DNA from: Rothia mucilaginosa
GTDB taxonomy: Bacteria; Actinomycetota; Actinomycetes; Actinomycetales; Micrococcaceae
Assembly (NCBI RefSeq): GCF_901875305.1
Contig: NZ_CABFLY010000001.1
Location: 248,001 to 312,000, forward strand
Reading direction: 5' to 3'
Length of the DNA stretch: 64,000 nt
Shown: positions 1 through 7,915 of the stretch, in pieces
Layout: every line of letters starts with the position of its first letter
Position numbering within the stretch: position 1 is the first letter of the stretch
Position numbers and translations under genes: made by a program
Notes under the pieces: generated by a model
Seen by the model: the letters and a program-made list of their open reading frames with translations, nothing else
Database searches by the model: none
What the model was told of the DNA's origin: nothing

Positions 1-1014
1 CTGCGGCACGCCAATGAGCTTGGAGAAAGACTCGACTGGGTTGGAACTTGTCGCGGAGGCGCCGTAGAACACGGGCACGGTGCGGTAGAGTGCGCAGACG
101 CGGCGCAGACGGCGCATCAGGTTGGCGATGTGCGCGCCGAAAACGCCGCGGTAGCTGTGTGCCTCGTCGAGCACCACGTAGCGCAGTCCGCGCAGGAAGG
201 AGGCCCACTGCCGGTGGTTGCTCAGAATGGAGTAGTTGAGCATGTCTGGGGTGGTGAGGATGAAGTTGGCGTGCTCGCGAATCCAGCGGCGTTCTCCGGC
301 GGGGGTGTCCCCGTCGTAGCTGGCCGGGTAAAGCCCGGGAAGATTGTAGGAGGTGAGGGCGGTGAGCTGGTCGGCGGAGAGCGCCTTCGCCGGTGAAATG
401 TAGAGAACGTTCGCTCTATTATTGAGGTTTTCAGTCCCGGAATAAGCGGATGTAGAGCTCACCGGTTCACCGCACGAAGCTCGGTAAACGGCATCCAGCG
501 TGGGCATCAGATAGCTCAGGGTCTTGCCCGAGGCGGTGCCAGTCGCCACAATCACGTGCCCGCCGTTACCGGTCCTCTCCGCGTGTGCGCGACCCAGCGC
601 GGACGGCTGACCATCGGGCGTAGCCGCGGGGTGCCCGCTCCTCCAGCCGTAGCGCGCCGCACTCGCCGCCAGCGCCGCATCAAGACCCGCATGGGCGGCG
701 TCTGCCGCCTGCACCTGGTGGGCGTAGGGCTCCGCAATGCCGAGCGATTCGAAGGCCTCCACCACACGCGGATGCATCCACTTGGGCCAGGGGGCATGCT
801 CCGCCTCGCGGGCGGGGATGGTGTGCACGTGGGTGATCTGCTCGGGCAGGGCGGAGGCGGGCGACAGCTCGGGAAGGAGCGCACTCAGGGCATGCTGGGT
901 GGTGCTCGGAAGGTCGCCGAGGCGGCGGGGTGCGCCGGGTGCCGCCGGTGAGCTCGACTGGTCTACATTCGAGGCTTGGGGGTCTGCGGGGTGGTGAGCT
1001 GCGTGCTGGGGCAT
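1..1014 (-). CDS. DEAD/DEAH-box helicase, DUF1998/YprA (MrfA)-like, 3'-truncated by window edge
   Basis: The reading frame starts at ATG 1014 and is still open at base 1, so only the first 338 codons are present. The translation shows helicase motif I (ATGTASGKT, about residues 155-163) and motif II as DEAH (about residue 282) in LRYVVLDEAHSYRGVFGAH, followed by the motif III-like YGASATSSNP. This pattern is typical of the large actinobacterial superfamily 2 helicases with a C-terminal DUF1998 zinc-binding region, related to Bacillus MrfA, a DNA repair helicase. The C-terminal part is outside the window, so the family assignment rests on the N-terminal ATPase lobe. The first 60 residues are Pro/Ala-rich linker. 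It is divergent from the TrhO gene. In mycobacteria a similar helicase also lies near topA. Confidence 0.85.
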   Translation of the reverse strand, partial: MPQHAAHHPADPQASNVDQSSSPAAPGAPRRLGDLPSTTQHALSALLPELSPASALPEQITHVHTIPAREAEHAPWPKWMHPRVVEAFESLGIAEPYAHQVQAADAAHAGLDAALAASAARYGWRSGHPAATPDGQPSALGRAHAERTGNGGHVIVATGTASGKTLSYLMPTLDAVYRASCGEPVSSTSAYSGTENLNNRANVLYISPAKALSADQLTALTSYNLPGLYPASYDGDTPAGERRWIREHANFILTTPDMLNYSILSNHRQWASFLRGLRYVVLDEAHSYRGVFGAHIANLMRRLRRVCALYRTVPVFYGASATSSNPVESFSKLIGVPQ

Positions 1015-1181
1015 GGCTTCAATTGTAGGTCTCGGCTCGCGCGTGAGCTCCCCCGTTTGTTACGGGCCGGCCCCTCCTTGGAGGGTGCGCCCGGGAAGAT
1101 TGGGCGTATTTCTGCTCCGATGGTTCGCACGCATCAAGGATTCTGCATGTCTTTGGGGGTATCGCACGTTAAAATGGTTCC

Positions 1182-2093
1182 GTGGCTCAAAATAAGATTA
1201 TTCTGTATTACCAGTTCGCCCCCATCGCCGACCCGCAGGCGGTCATGCTCTGGCAGCGTGCCCTCTGTGAGAAGCTCGGCCTGCGTGGGCGCATCCTCAT
1301 TTCCAAGCACGGCATTAACGGCACCCTCGGTGGTGAAATTAAGGCAGTTAAGGCGTACACCAAGGAAACCCGCAAATACCCCGGTTTCAAGAACATGGAG
1401 TTCAAGTGGTCCGAGGGTGGCGCGGAGGACTTCCCCCGCCTGTCCGTGAAGGTACGCGACGAGATTGTGGCTTTCGGTGCTCCCGACGAGCTGCAGGTGG
1501 ACGAGAACGGCGTCGTTGGCGGCGGCGTGCACCTGAAGCCTGAGGAGGTCAACAAGCTTGTTGAAGAGCGCGGCGACGAAGTGGTCTTCTTCGACGGCCG
1601 TAACGCATTCGAGGCGAAGATCGGCAAATTCAAGAACGCTATCGTTCCCGATGTGCGCACCACCCACGACTTTATCCGCGAGATTGAGTCCGGCAAGTAT
1701 GACGACATTAAGGACAAGCCGGTCGTCACCTACTGCACCGGCGGTATTCGCTGTGAGATTCTCTCCGCACTCATGAAGAACCGCGGTTTCAAGGAGATCT
1801 ATCAGATCGACGGCGGCATCGTGCGTTACGGCGAGAAGTACGGCGACAAGGAACTCTGGGAAGGCTCGCTCTACGTCTTCGACAAGCGCATGCACATGGA
1901 ATTCACCCCGGATACTGTCACTATCGGCAAGTGCGAACAGTGCGGCGCGCCCTCGAACAAGTTCGAGAACTGCTCCAACGAGAACTGCCGTGAGCTGGTT
2001 CTGCTCTGCCCCGAGTGCGCAGCTGATGACGCGAAGCGCCACTGCGTGCCCGAGTGCTCGGTGGACCGCGAAGTAGCTGAGGCGAACGCCTAA
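1182..2093 (+). CDS. trhO: tRNA uridine(34) hydroxylase, rhodanese family (TrhO/YceA)
   Basis: The 303-residue protein has the TrhO layout: an N-terminal acylphosphatase-like fold (LYYQFAPI to about residue 100), a central rhodanese domain, and a Cys-rich C-terminal tail with CEQCG and CPEC pairs. The presumed active cysteine is C185 in [12 protein letters not shown]. TrhO makes 5-hydroxyuridine at the wobble position of certain tRNAs using O2. The start is GTG 1182, because homology begins immediately at [12 protein letters not shown]. Upstream starts in this frame are not plausible. The stop codon overlaps the next gene's ATG (TAATG), so the two are translationally coupled. Confidence 0.93.
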   Translation: MAQNKIILYYQFAPIADPQAVMLWQRALCEKLGLRGRILISKHGINGTLGGEIKAVKAYTKETRKYPGFKNMEFKWSEGGAEDFPRLSVKVRDEIVAFGAPDELQVDENGVVGGGVHLKPEEVNKLVEERGDEVVFFDGRNAFEAKIGKFKNAIVPDVRTTHDFIREIESGKYDDIKDKPVVTYCTGGIRCEILSALMKNRGFKEIYQIDGGIVRYGEKYGDKELWEGSLYVFDKRMHMEFTPDTVTIGKCEQCGAPSNKFENCSNENCRELVLLCPECAADDAKRHCVPECSVDREVAEANA

Positions 2094-2590
2094 TGGTAGC
2101 CGCTAAGGGCGGTGCGGTTCAGATTTCCGAACCTCGCATTGAGGAGCACCCGGCGATGGTTGTCGCCGGTGTTTCGCAGGTGTTTTCGCTGGATGATGAC
2201 TTCTCCCCGCTGTGGGATGAGCTGAATCAGAAGGCATCCCCTGCGATGCTGGATGTTCTGAACGTAACCCAGTATCTGGGTGTGTGCACTCAGCCGAACC
2301 CGAAGGGTCAGGTCCGCTACACGGCGGGCTTCCTGGTGTCGGAGTCGGCGAGCGCGGCGAAGCTTGGTCTGGGCGTGCTGGAGTTGCCTGCGAGCCCCTA
2401 TGCGGTGGTTGAGGTGACGGGCCCGATTTCGGAGTCCATTCCGGCTGGCTTTGCGAGCTTTGAGGAGGCGTTCTTCGCGAAGAATCCGCAGTACCGCCCG
2501 GTGGGTGGTCTTGAGGTGTACGGTCGCGGCGATATGCAGGCGGCTGATTACCGTATGGAGCTGTGGATTCCGCTGGCGAAGCGTTCCTAG
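2093..2590 (+). CDS. GyrI-like/AraC-type effector-binding domain protein
   Basis: A 165-residue single-domain protein resembling the GyrI-like small-molecule-binding fold (a SOUL-type beta-alpha repeat): EPRIEEHPAMVVAGVSQVF opens the first repeat and YAVVEVTGPISES the second, ending with the usual strand MELWIPL. There is no DNA-binding domain, so it is a stand-alone ligand-binding or hydrolase-like protein rather than a regulator. The ATG overlaps the trhO stop by one base, indicating one operon. The substrate cannot be told from the sequence. Confidence 0.75.
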   Translation: MVAAKGGAVQISEPRIEEHPAMVVAGVSQVFSLDDDFSPLWDELNQKASPAMLDVLNVTQYLGVCTQPNPKGQVRYTAGFLVSESASAAKLGLGVLELPASPYAVVEVTGPISESIPAGFASFEEAFFAKNPQYRPVGGLEVYGRGDMQAADYRMELWIPLAKRS

Positions 2591-2642
2591 GGCAGTTTGT
2601 TTCTGTCGTTTTAGTTGCAAGTTTTAGCTGTCAAATAGAAGG

Positions 2643-2680
2643 GCCCGGTGGTGCGATGTGTTCGTGCCGCCGGGCTTTTC
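2643..2680 (+). terminator. Rho-independent terminator of trhO operon
   Basis: Stem GCCCGGTGG / CCGCCGGGC (one G-U pair) with a 14-base loop, followed by TTTTCT. It lies 50 bases after the GyrI-like gene. Confidence 0.8.
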
Positions 2681-2762
2681 TGTGCCCTTTTGTGGGTTTG
2701 GTGTGGGTGGTACGTGCAGCGAAAGCGGGGGGAGGGGTTCTCCTGCGTCATACTCCGAAATA

Positions 2763-2796
2763 AATACTTGACTTGTAAAGTATTCGGGTTTAGATT
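2763..2796 (+). promoter_or_regulatory. Promoter with overlapping operator of the LLM oxidoreductase gene
   Basis: A -35 box TTGACT (2768-2773) and -10 box TAGATT (2791-2796) are separated by 17 bases. A perfect inverted repeat AATACTT-N8-AAGTATT (2763-2769 / 2778-2784) covers the -35 box and spacer. That placement suits repression by a dimeric winged-helix regulator of the MarR or HxlR type; no such gene is adjacent, so the regulator is unknown. Confidence 0.65.
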
Positions 2797-2852
2797 TAAA
2801 CCACCAGCCCGGCACTACACGAACCCGAGCGCAACTCGCTAAGGAAAAAACC

Positions 2853-3944
2853 ATGAGCACCCCCACTAACCCTGGCACCCCGCAGATCGACGAATCCATC
2901 CGCATCAGCCACCTCGAGCCCATGCGCGGCGACGAGAAGAAGCTCGGCTTCCTCTCCTTCGGCCACTGGGCTGAGGTCCCCGGCTCCCGCGTACCCTCCG
3001 CCGCAGAATCGCTGCACCAGGCAATCGACCTTGCTGTAGGCGCCGAAGATATCGGACTGGACGGCGCGTTCTTCCGCGTGCACCACTTCGACCAGCAGCA
3101 GGCGACCCCCTACCCGCTGCTCTCCGCGATCGCCGCTAAGACCGAACGCATCGAGCTCGGCACCGGCGTGATTGACATGCGCTACGAAAACCCGCTCTAC
3201 ATGGCTGAACTTGCCGCCATGGCAGATCTCATCGCGGCGGGTCGACTGCAGTTGGGTGTCTCCCGCGGTTCGCCCGAGTCCGTTATTCGCGGCTTTGAGA
3301 GCTTCGGCTACTACCCGGCAGAAGGCGAAGACGAGGGCGATATGGCGCGCCGTCACCTCGACATTTTCCTCAAGGCAATTGAGGGTGAGGGCATGGCGCC
3401 CAGCGCTCGCATGGCGGGCAAGTATGCCCCCATTCAGCCGCAGTCGCAGGGTCTGCGCGACCGCATCTGGTGGGGTGCGGGCACCGATAGCACCGCCGTG
3501 TGGACCGCGCAGAAGGGCCTGAACCTGATGTCTTCAACCCTGATGCTGGAAGATAAGGGCATTCCCTTCGATCAGCAGCAGGCGCAGCAGATTCGCCTCT
3601 TCCGCTCCGAGTGGGTGAAGGCGGGTAATTCGGGTGTTCCGCGTGTTTCGGTGTCCCGTTCGGTGCTGCCCGTTATTGATGAAACCTCGGCACGCTACTT
3701 TGGCCGCCGCGCCGCGGAGGACTCGCAGGATTACACCGGCATTATCGATAACACCTTCTCTCGCTTTGGTCGTAGCTACATTGGTGATCCGGCGGATATT
3801 GCTGAAGAGCTCGCTCGTGATGAGGCGGTTCAGGCGGCGGACACCGTGCTGCTGACTATCCCGAACCAGCTGGGCGTGGACTTCAATCTGAAGATGCTGG
3901 ATGCTATCGTCAAGGAGATTAAGCCCGTGCTGACCACTAAGTAA
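2853..3944 (+). CDS. LLM-class flavin-dependent oxidoreductase (luciferase-like)
   Basis: A 363-residue TIM-barrel flavin monooxygenase-like protein. Family hallmarks are LGFLSFGHW near the start, the HHFDQQQATPYPLLSAIAA segment, the RIELGTGVIDMRYENP strand, and GRLQLGVSRGSPESVIRGF, typical of F420/FMN-dependent luciferase-like oxidoreductases. Its substrate is not predictable. The gene stands alone between a clear promoter/operator and a remnant of the glycosylase gene. Parts of it (codons about 109-135 and 341-363) recur as a broken copy at 5188-5336. Confidence 0.88.
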   Translation: MSTPTNPGTPQIDESIRISHLEPMRGDEKKLGFLSFGHWAEVPGSRVPSAAESLHQAIDLAVGAEDIGLDGAFFRVHHFDQQQATPYPLLSAIAAKTERIELGTGVIDMRYENPLYMAELAAMADLIAAGRLQLGVSRGSPESVIRGFESFGYYPAEGEDEGDMARRHLDIFLKAIEGEGMAPSARMAGKYAPIQPQSQGLRDRIWWGAGTDSTAVWTAQKGLNLMSSTLMLEDKGIPFDQQQAQQIRLFRSEWVKAGNSGVPRVSVSRSVLPVIDETSARYFGRRAAEDSQDYTGIIDNTFSRFGRSYIGDPADIAEELARDEAVQAADTVLLTIPNQLGVDFNLKMLDAIVKEIKPVLTTK

Positions 3945-3959
3945 AGCCCTTGAGGTGAA

Positions 3960-4004
3960 GACTCCGCAGAACCTTCTGCGCTAGCAGGGTTTCGCGCCAG
4001 CGTG
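3960..4004 (-). pseudogene. Remnant of pyrimidine-dimer glycosylase gene (N-terminal piece)
   Basis: Read on the minus strand this stretch encodes WRETLLAQKVLRSL, matching residues about 20-33 (WRETLLAQKVLRGL) of the intact glycosylase at 5518-6066; the DNA matches 5970-6014 with few changes. It starts 15 bases after the LLM stop, and the rest of the gene is missing. It is best read as a decayed duplicate. Confidence 0.7.
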
Positions 4005-4103
4005 CCGCCGTCGCTTCCGTGATGGGCGGTGGTCGCTGATGAGCGCGAACTCTGCCGCTTCCCGAGGGCAAGGGCGCGGAGCACGTGCGGCAGCCCGCAC
4101 AAG

Positions 4104-4154
4104 TGGACAATTGGTCAGTTATCACTGTATAGTCATCGTATGCTGACTATTGCT
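4104..4154 (+). promoter_or_regulatory. Leaderless promoter and CmtR operator spanning the start codon
   Basis: TGGACA (4104-4109), 18-base spacer, TATAGT (4128-4133), then the ATG at 4140, so transcription should begin at or next to the start codon. A perfect inverted repeat ATAGTCA-N8-TGACTAT (about 4129-4135 / 4144-4150) spans the -10 box and the ATG. Occupancy would block the promoter start region, as expected for ArsR-family autoregulation. Confidence 0.7.
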
Positions 4155-4499
4155 TCACGCCTCGACGTCATGAACCGGCTCGGCCGCGCCATGGCCGACC
4201 CGACGCGTTCCCGGATTCTGATGACCCTCCTCGGCGGCCCGAGCTACCCAGCCGTGCTCTCGCGCGAGCTGGAGCTGACCCGCTCGAACGTGTCCAACCA
4301 CCTGACCTGCCTGCGCGATTGCGGAATCGTCGTCGCCGAGCCCGAGGGCCGCCAGACGCGCTACGAGATTGCCGACCCGCACCTCGCCGCGGCACTGACG
4401 TCCCTGATCGACGTCACGCTCGCGGTGGACGAGGCCGCGCCGTGCATCGACCCGGCATGCTCGGTGCCGGGCTGCTGTGGAACGGCGGTGGGAGCATGA
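4140..4499 (+). CDS. cmtR: Cd(II)/Pb(II)-sensing ArsR-family repressor CmtR
   Basis: A 119-residue winged-helix repressor of the ArsR/SmtB family. The ATG at 4140 is chosen over upstream starts because the fold begins there and it places cysteines at 57, 61 and 102. C57 and C61 sit in the recognition helix (NHLTCLRDCG) and C102 in the tail. These are the three metal ligands known in Mycobacterium CmtR, which releases DNA on binding cadmium or lead. Extra tail cysteines (PACSVPGCC) may add binding sites. Its last codon overlaps the CDF exporter start (ATGA). The gene's neighbours carry duplicated remnants on both sides, suggesting it arrived as a cassette. Confidence 0.9.
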   Translation: MLTIASRLDVMNRLGRAMADPTRSRILMTLLGGPSYPAVLSRELELTRSNVSNHLTCLRDCGIVVAEPEGRQTRYEIADPHLAAALTSLIDVTLAVDEAAPCIDPACSVPGCCGTAVGA

Positions 4500-5146
4500 G
4501 CGAGACCCTGACCACCGCACGCCGCGCGACGCTGCACCGGCGCGTCCGCTTCATCGTCGGCTTCACGATCACGTACAACGTAATCGAGGCGATCGTCGCA
4601 GTCTTGGCGGGCGTCCTCGCCTCGTCCGCGGCGCTCATCGGCTTCGGGCTCGACTCGGTTGTCGAGGTACTCTCGGCCGTGGCCATCACCTGGCAGTTCA
4701 CCCGCAAGGACCCTGAGCGGTGGGAAGCGGTCACCGTCAAGGCCATCGGCATCGCGTTCTTCGCGCTGGCGGCCTACGTCTCGATCGACGCGGTGCTGGC
4801 CCTGGTCGGCCAGGAGGGCCCCGACCACAGCCCGCTGGGTCTCGGCATCACCGCACTGAGCATGGTCGTCATGCCTCTGCTGGCGTGGATTGAGGTCCGC
4901 ACCGGGCGGGAGCTGGGCTCCAAGAGCGTGATGGCCGACGCCAAGCAGCTCATCCTGTGTATCTACCTCTCCGGTGCAGTGTTCATCGGCCTCGTCCTCG
5001 ACAGCCTGTTCGGCTGGTGGTGGGCTGACTCGGTTGCGGCGCTGGTCGTGGCGGTGCTCGCAGTGCGCGAGGGCCTGGAGGCCTGGCGCGGCGACGTCGA
5101 GTCGCCGTTCGAAGTGCTAGAGGACCTCGAAGACGAGGACGACTGA
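4496..5146 (+). CDS. CDF-type heavy-metal cation efflux protein
   Basis: A 216-residue inner-membrane protein starting at ATG 4496 inside the cmtR stop (4-base overlap), so the pair is co-translated. It has six probable membrane spans. Motifs ALIGFGLDSVVE in the second span and SVMADAKQ plus WADSVAAL in the fifth and sixth carry the acidic metal-site residues of cation diffusion facilitators. The acidic tail (EDLEDEDD) is short and the usual C-terminal cytoplasmic ferredoxin-like domain is absent. Given its pairing with CmtR, cadmium, lead or zinc export is likely. Confidence 0.85.
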   Translation: MSETLTTARRATLHRRVRFIVGFTITYNVIEAIVAVLAGVLASSAALIGFGLDSVVEVLSAVAITWQFTRKDPERWEAVTVKAIGIAFFALAAYVSIDAVLALVGQEGPDHSPLGLGITALSMVVMPLLAWIEVRTGRELGSKSVMADAKQLILCIYLSGAVFIGLVLDSLFGWWWADSVAALVVAVLAVREGLEAWRGDVESPFEVLEDLEDEDD

Positions 5147-5187
5147 CCCGTCACCCGACGATGAAGAGCCAGTGCTGCAACCCAGAC

Positions 5188-5336
5188 ATGCGCTACGAAA
5201 ACCCGCTCTACATGGCTGAACTGCCGCCATGTCTGATCTCATTGCGGCGGGTCGACTGCAGCTGGGTGCGGACTTCAACCTGAAGATGCTTGACGCAATC
5301 GTGAAGGAGATTAAGCCCGCGCTGACCACCAAGTAA
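5188..5336 (+). pseudogene. Broken copy of the LLM oxidoreductase gene
   Basis: Bases 5188-5268 match 3178-3259 and bases 5270-5336 match 3878-3944, including the final KEIKPxLTTK codons and the stop. The middle of the gene (about 620 bases) is deleted, the 5' third is gone, and one base is lost in the Glu-Leu-Ala-Ala stretch, shifting the frame. It lies just after the CDF gene, so intact and broken copies bracket cmtR-CDF. Confidence 0.85.
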
Positions 5337-5445
5337 CGGCACTGAGATAAAAGCCCCGAGATAAAGACCCTGTGCCAAGCTGTTTTCGGCGCTCTGTAAC
5401 GCACTGAGATTCTTGTTCCCATACAGCTTGAGCCATGCATACAGC

Positions 5446-5486
5446 AATGCCCCGGCAGGTACCCGCAAGGGTTCCGCCGGGGCATT
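5446..5486. terminator. Bidirectional terminator between LLM remnant and glycosylase gene
   Basis: Long GC-rich hairpin with outer stem AATGCCCCGGC / GCCGGGGCATT and a partly paired loop, between convergent units. The rest of the 5147-5517 gap holds the LLM remnant and nothing else I can support. Confidence 0.6.
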
Positions 5487-5517
5487 ACTATGCTCAGGTT
5501 TTTAGAAGTTCTTCTGT

Positions 5518-6066
5518 CTAAAAATCCTTCGTCTTTTCCCAGGGCTCAATAGCGCCCGGAATCACCTCAAAAAGCGGATGCGCACATACCGCCAGCTCGC
5601 CGCGCGCCGCCAGGCGCTCGCGTAGCTGGTGCTCCCACTCAGGGTCGCGCCCGGCCACCTTGTGCCGCAGAAAAGCAAGCTCGTACTCCAGCTGACCGAG
5701 AGGAACAGGAATACGCACAACCGAAGCGTACGGGTTTTCCGCCTTGTCGGTGCTGTTTTTGCCTGCGCTATTTTCGCCAGTGTTGTTTTTGTCTGCAGTA
5801 TTTTCGCTGGCACCTTCTTCGCCCGCACCAATCAGCGCACGGTTGAAAGAGTAGCCGCGGGCATCTGCCTCATCCGCCAGCCCCCACAGGTAGGCGGCAA
5901 CCGCCTCCAACGGTTGCGGATGCGCGCGAAACCGCATCAGCTGCGGATGGTTCGTGTATCCGCGAGTCAGACCCCGCAGAACCTTCTGCGCCAACAGAGT
6001 TTCACGCCAGCATGCGACCAGGGCGCGCCGATCAAGCAGGGAGGGGTGCAGGGACCAAATACGCAC
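5518..6066 (-). CDS. Pyrimidine dimer DNA glycosylase/endonuclease V-like protein
   Basis: The 182-residue protein opens with MRIWSLHPSLLDRRALVACWRE and GYTNHPQLMRFRAH, the signature of the bacterial family related to phage T4 endonuclease V (Pyr_excise), which cuts DNA at UV-made pyrimidine dimers. Helical segments continue to LRERLAARGELAVCAHPLFEVIPG. Residues about 85-112 are an Asn/Thr/Lys/Glu-rich insert made of imperfect short repeats, which the family normally lacks. The start at 6066 is two bases after the preceding methyltransferase stop, implying co-transcription. Activity is inferred from family resemblance only. Confidence 0.8.
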   Translation of the reverse strand: MRIWSLHPSLLDRRALVACWRETLLAQKVLRGLTRGYTNHPQLMRFRAHPQPLEAVAAYLWGLADEADARGYSFNRALIGAGEEGASENTADKNNTGENSAGKNSTDKAENPYASVVRIPVPLGQLEYELAFLRHKVAGRDPEWEHQLRERLAARGELAVCAHPLFEVIPGAIEPWEKTKDF

Positions 6067-6068
6067 GC

Positions 6069-7814
6069 TTAGCCCTGCTCTTCTGCAGTATTTTCGCCAG
6101 CTGATTCTGCGCCCGCATTCTCATCGCTAAAGTGCAGGAAGCTCTTGAGTACTAGTTCGCGCACCGCGTGTAGCAGGGTATCGCGAGGATGTTGCTGTTG
6201 CGTACCACGTGCGGCGGCTACCGCCTCGTCGTATTCGGGCCAGGACAGCAGCATCGCTAGGGCCGCCACAATCTGGCCCACGGCGAGCTCGCCATCGCTC
6301 GCCGACGCAAAGCCTGCGGTCTCGGTGGAGAGCAACTGGGTGCGGCACAGACCCGATCCGGCACGTAGCAGAATGACGCTGGGGTGCTCGGCGCCGGGGC
6401 GGCCGTGGCGTTCCTCGGTGACGTCCTCGGCGACCTCCAGGTGTGCGGCGAGGAGCGCCTCATCGTCCATGGCGGCGAGGCGGTCGTAGCGGCGCACGGA
6501 CTCGGTGAGAGCGCGGGCGATGGGCTGCTGGATCGGGTAGGTGATCTCCTCGAAACGCTGTAGAGGTGCAGTTACGCCGGCGGCGGTGTCTTCGCTGGGG
6601 CGACGCAGCCAAATCATGCCGAAACCAATAGAATGAACGTTCCGGGATTCGAAGTCGTTCAGGTAGGCCAAGTAGGTCTGTTCGTAGTGCTTGCGGTCGC
6701 GGTTCTCGCTCGCATCCTTCAGCCAGGTCTCGGCGTAGGACTCGGGGCTCAGCGCCTCACGCTGAATAAACCACGCCTCCGCGCCACCGTCGGCAACCCA
6801 GGCGCGCACGCGCTCGTCCCAGGAACGCGGCTGTGAGGGGTCCTCGGAATCGCGAATAATCTCCCAGTTGCCCAGCATCTGCGCGCGGCCGCCGGGCACC
6901 AGCACCGACGGCAGCTGGCGCACCATCGTGCTCACAATTTCGTCACCGGGCAGGCCGCCGTCGCGGTAGGTGAACTGCTCCTCGGCGCTCTCACCGGCCA
7001 CGCGCGGGGTAATCACGAACGGCGGGTTCGACACCACCAGGTCGAAGCGTTCACCGGCCACCGGGTCCAGCAGGGAACCCTCACGCAGGCTCACGCGCGC
7101 CTGCGGGTTCTGCGGGTCAATATTGAGTGCCTGCGCGTTCAGCAGCAGGTTAAAACGGGTGAAGGCCAGGGCACGCTCCGAAATATCGGTGGCGGTCACG
7201 TGCTCGGCGTGGGCGAGCAGGTGGAAGGTCTGAATACCGCAGCCGGTACCCACATCCAGGGCCCGCTCGACGGGGGTGCGCTCGGTAATCTGCGCCAGGG
7301 TCAGGGACGCGTGACCGATGCCGAGCACGTGATCCTTACGGAGCACGCCGGGGCGCTGATGCGCGCCCAGGTCTGCGGCCACATAAATCTCGGTGCCGTC
7401 ATCGGCGGCGTGCGGGCGCAGGTCAACGCTCGCGGTCCAGCGACCTGCCGTGTCGCGCTCAATCAGGGAGGCCTCCGCGAAGTCCTGCAGGGTCTCGCCG
7501 AAGACCTCGGTCGCCTCCGCCTCGGTCAGCGGGCGGGCCAGCAAGAAAAACGCCAGCAGGCGCGCCAGGTTCTTCTGCTCCGCGCTGTACTCGCCGCGCA
7601 GAATCTGCTCGACACGCCAGATTCCGGGGACCACCTGGTCGCGGGCCATCGCATCCGCGGCGTTCGCACCCAGCAGCTCCTGAACCGCGTCGTACGTGTA
7701 GTTCAGGACGGTGAGGCGCTCGCGCAGGCGCACAAGGCGGGCGTAATCATCGCTGCGGGGCGTATCCGTAACGCGCGCGTATTCGGGGGCGAAGTCGGGG
7801 GCAGAAATACTCAT
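6069..7814 (-). CDS. Class I SAM-dependent methyltransferase (PrmA/RlmG-like, N-terminal DUF7059-type)
   Basis: A protein of about 581 residues. The middle carries a Rossmann methyltransferase core: ALDVGTGCGIQTFHLL (motif I), the acidic end of strand 2 in VTATDIS, and DLVVSNPPFVITPR, the NPPF/Y motif of enzymes that methylate amides or nucleic-acid amines. The N-terminal 150 residues form an all-helical domain and the C-terminal part contains further helices. The target (rRNA base or protein Gln) is unknown. I use ATG 7814 (MSISAPDF); a GTG at 7841 behind GGAGG is a good alternative. The tail ends with Glu/Ala/Asn repeats like the insert in the next gene. Confidence 0.8.
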   Translation of the reverse strand: MSISAPDFAPEYARVTDTPRSDDYARLVRLRERLTVLNYTYDAVQELLGANAADAMARDQVVPGIWRVEQILRGEYSAEQKNLARLLAFFLLARPLTEAEATEVFGETLQDFAEASLIERDTAGRWTASVDLRPHAADDGTEIYVAADLGAHQRPGVLRKDHVLGIGHASLTLAQITERTPVERALDVGTGCGIQTFHLLAHAEHVTATDISERALAFTRFNLLLNAQALNIDPQNPQARVSLREGSLLDPVAGERFDLVVSNPPFVITPRVAGESAEEQFTYRDGGLPGDEIVSTMVRQLPSVLVPGGRAQMLGNWEIIRDSEDPSQPRSWDERVRAWVADGGAEAWFIQREALSPESYAETWLKDASENRDRKHYEQTYLAYLNDFESRNVHSIGFGMIWLRRPSEDTAAGVTAPLQRFEEITYPIQQPIARALTESVRRYDRLAAMDDEALLAAHLEVAEDVTEERHGRPGAEHPSVILLRAGSGLCRTQLLSTETAGFASASDGELAVGQIVAALAMLLSWPEYDEAVAAARGTQQQHPRDTLLHAVRELVLKSFLHFSDENAGAESAGENTAEEQG

Positions 7815-7902
7815 GCACACCATTCTACGCATCGGCCCCACACGCCGGCCTCCGTTTATCCACAGCGACCCGCCGGTACCCTGCCGCGGGCCCAACATCG
7901 CA

Positions 7903-7915
7903 TACACTGTAGAGC
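7903..7915 (+). promoter_or_regulatory. -10 box of leaderless promoter
   Basis: TACACT at 7903-7908 ends seven bases before the ATG at 7916 and there is no Shine-Dalgarno sequence, which fits a leaderless transcript. I see no strong -35 box. Confidence 0.45.

Noticed and set aside
1134..2042. 302-codon minus-strand frame over trhO
   Set aside because: The plus strand encodes TrhO with intact motifs, so this is a shadow.
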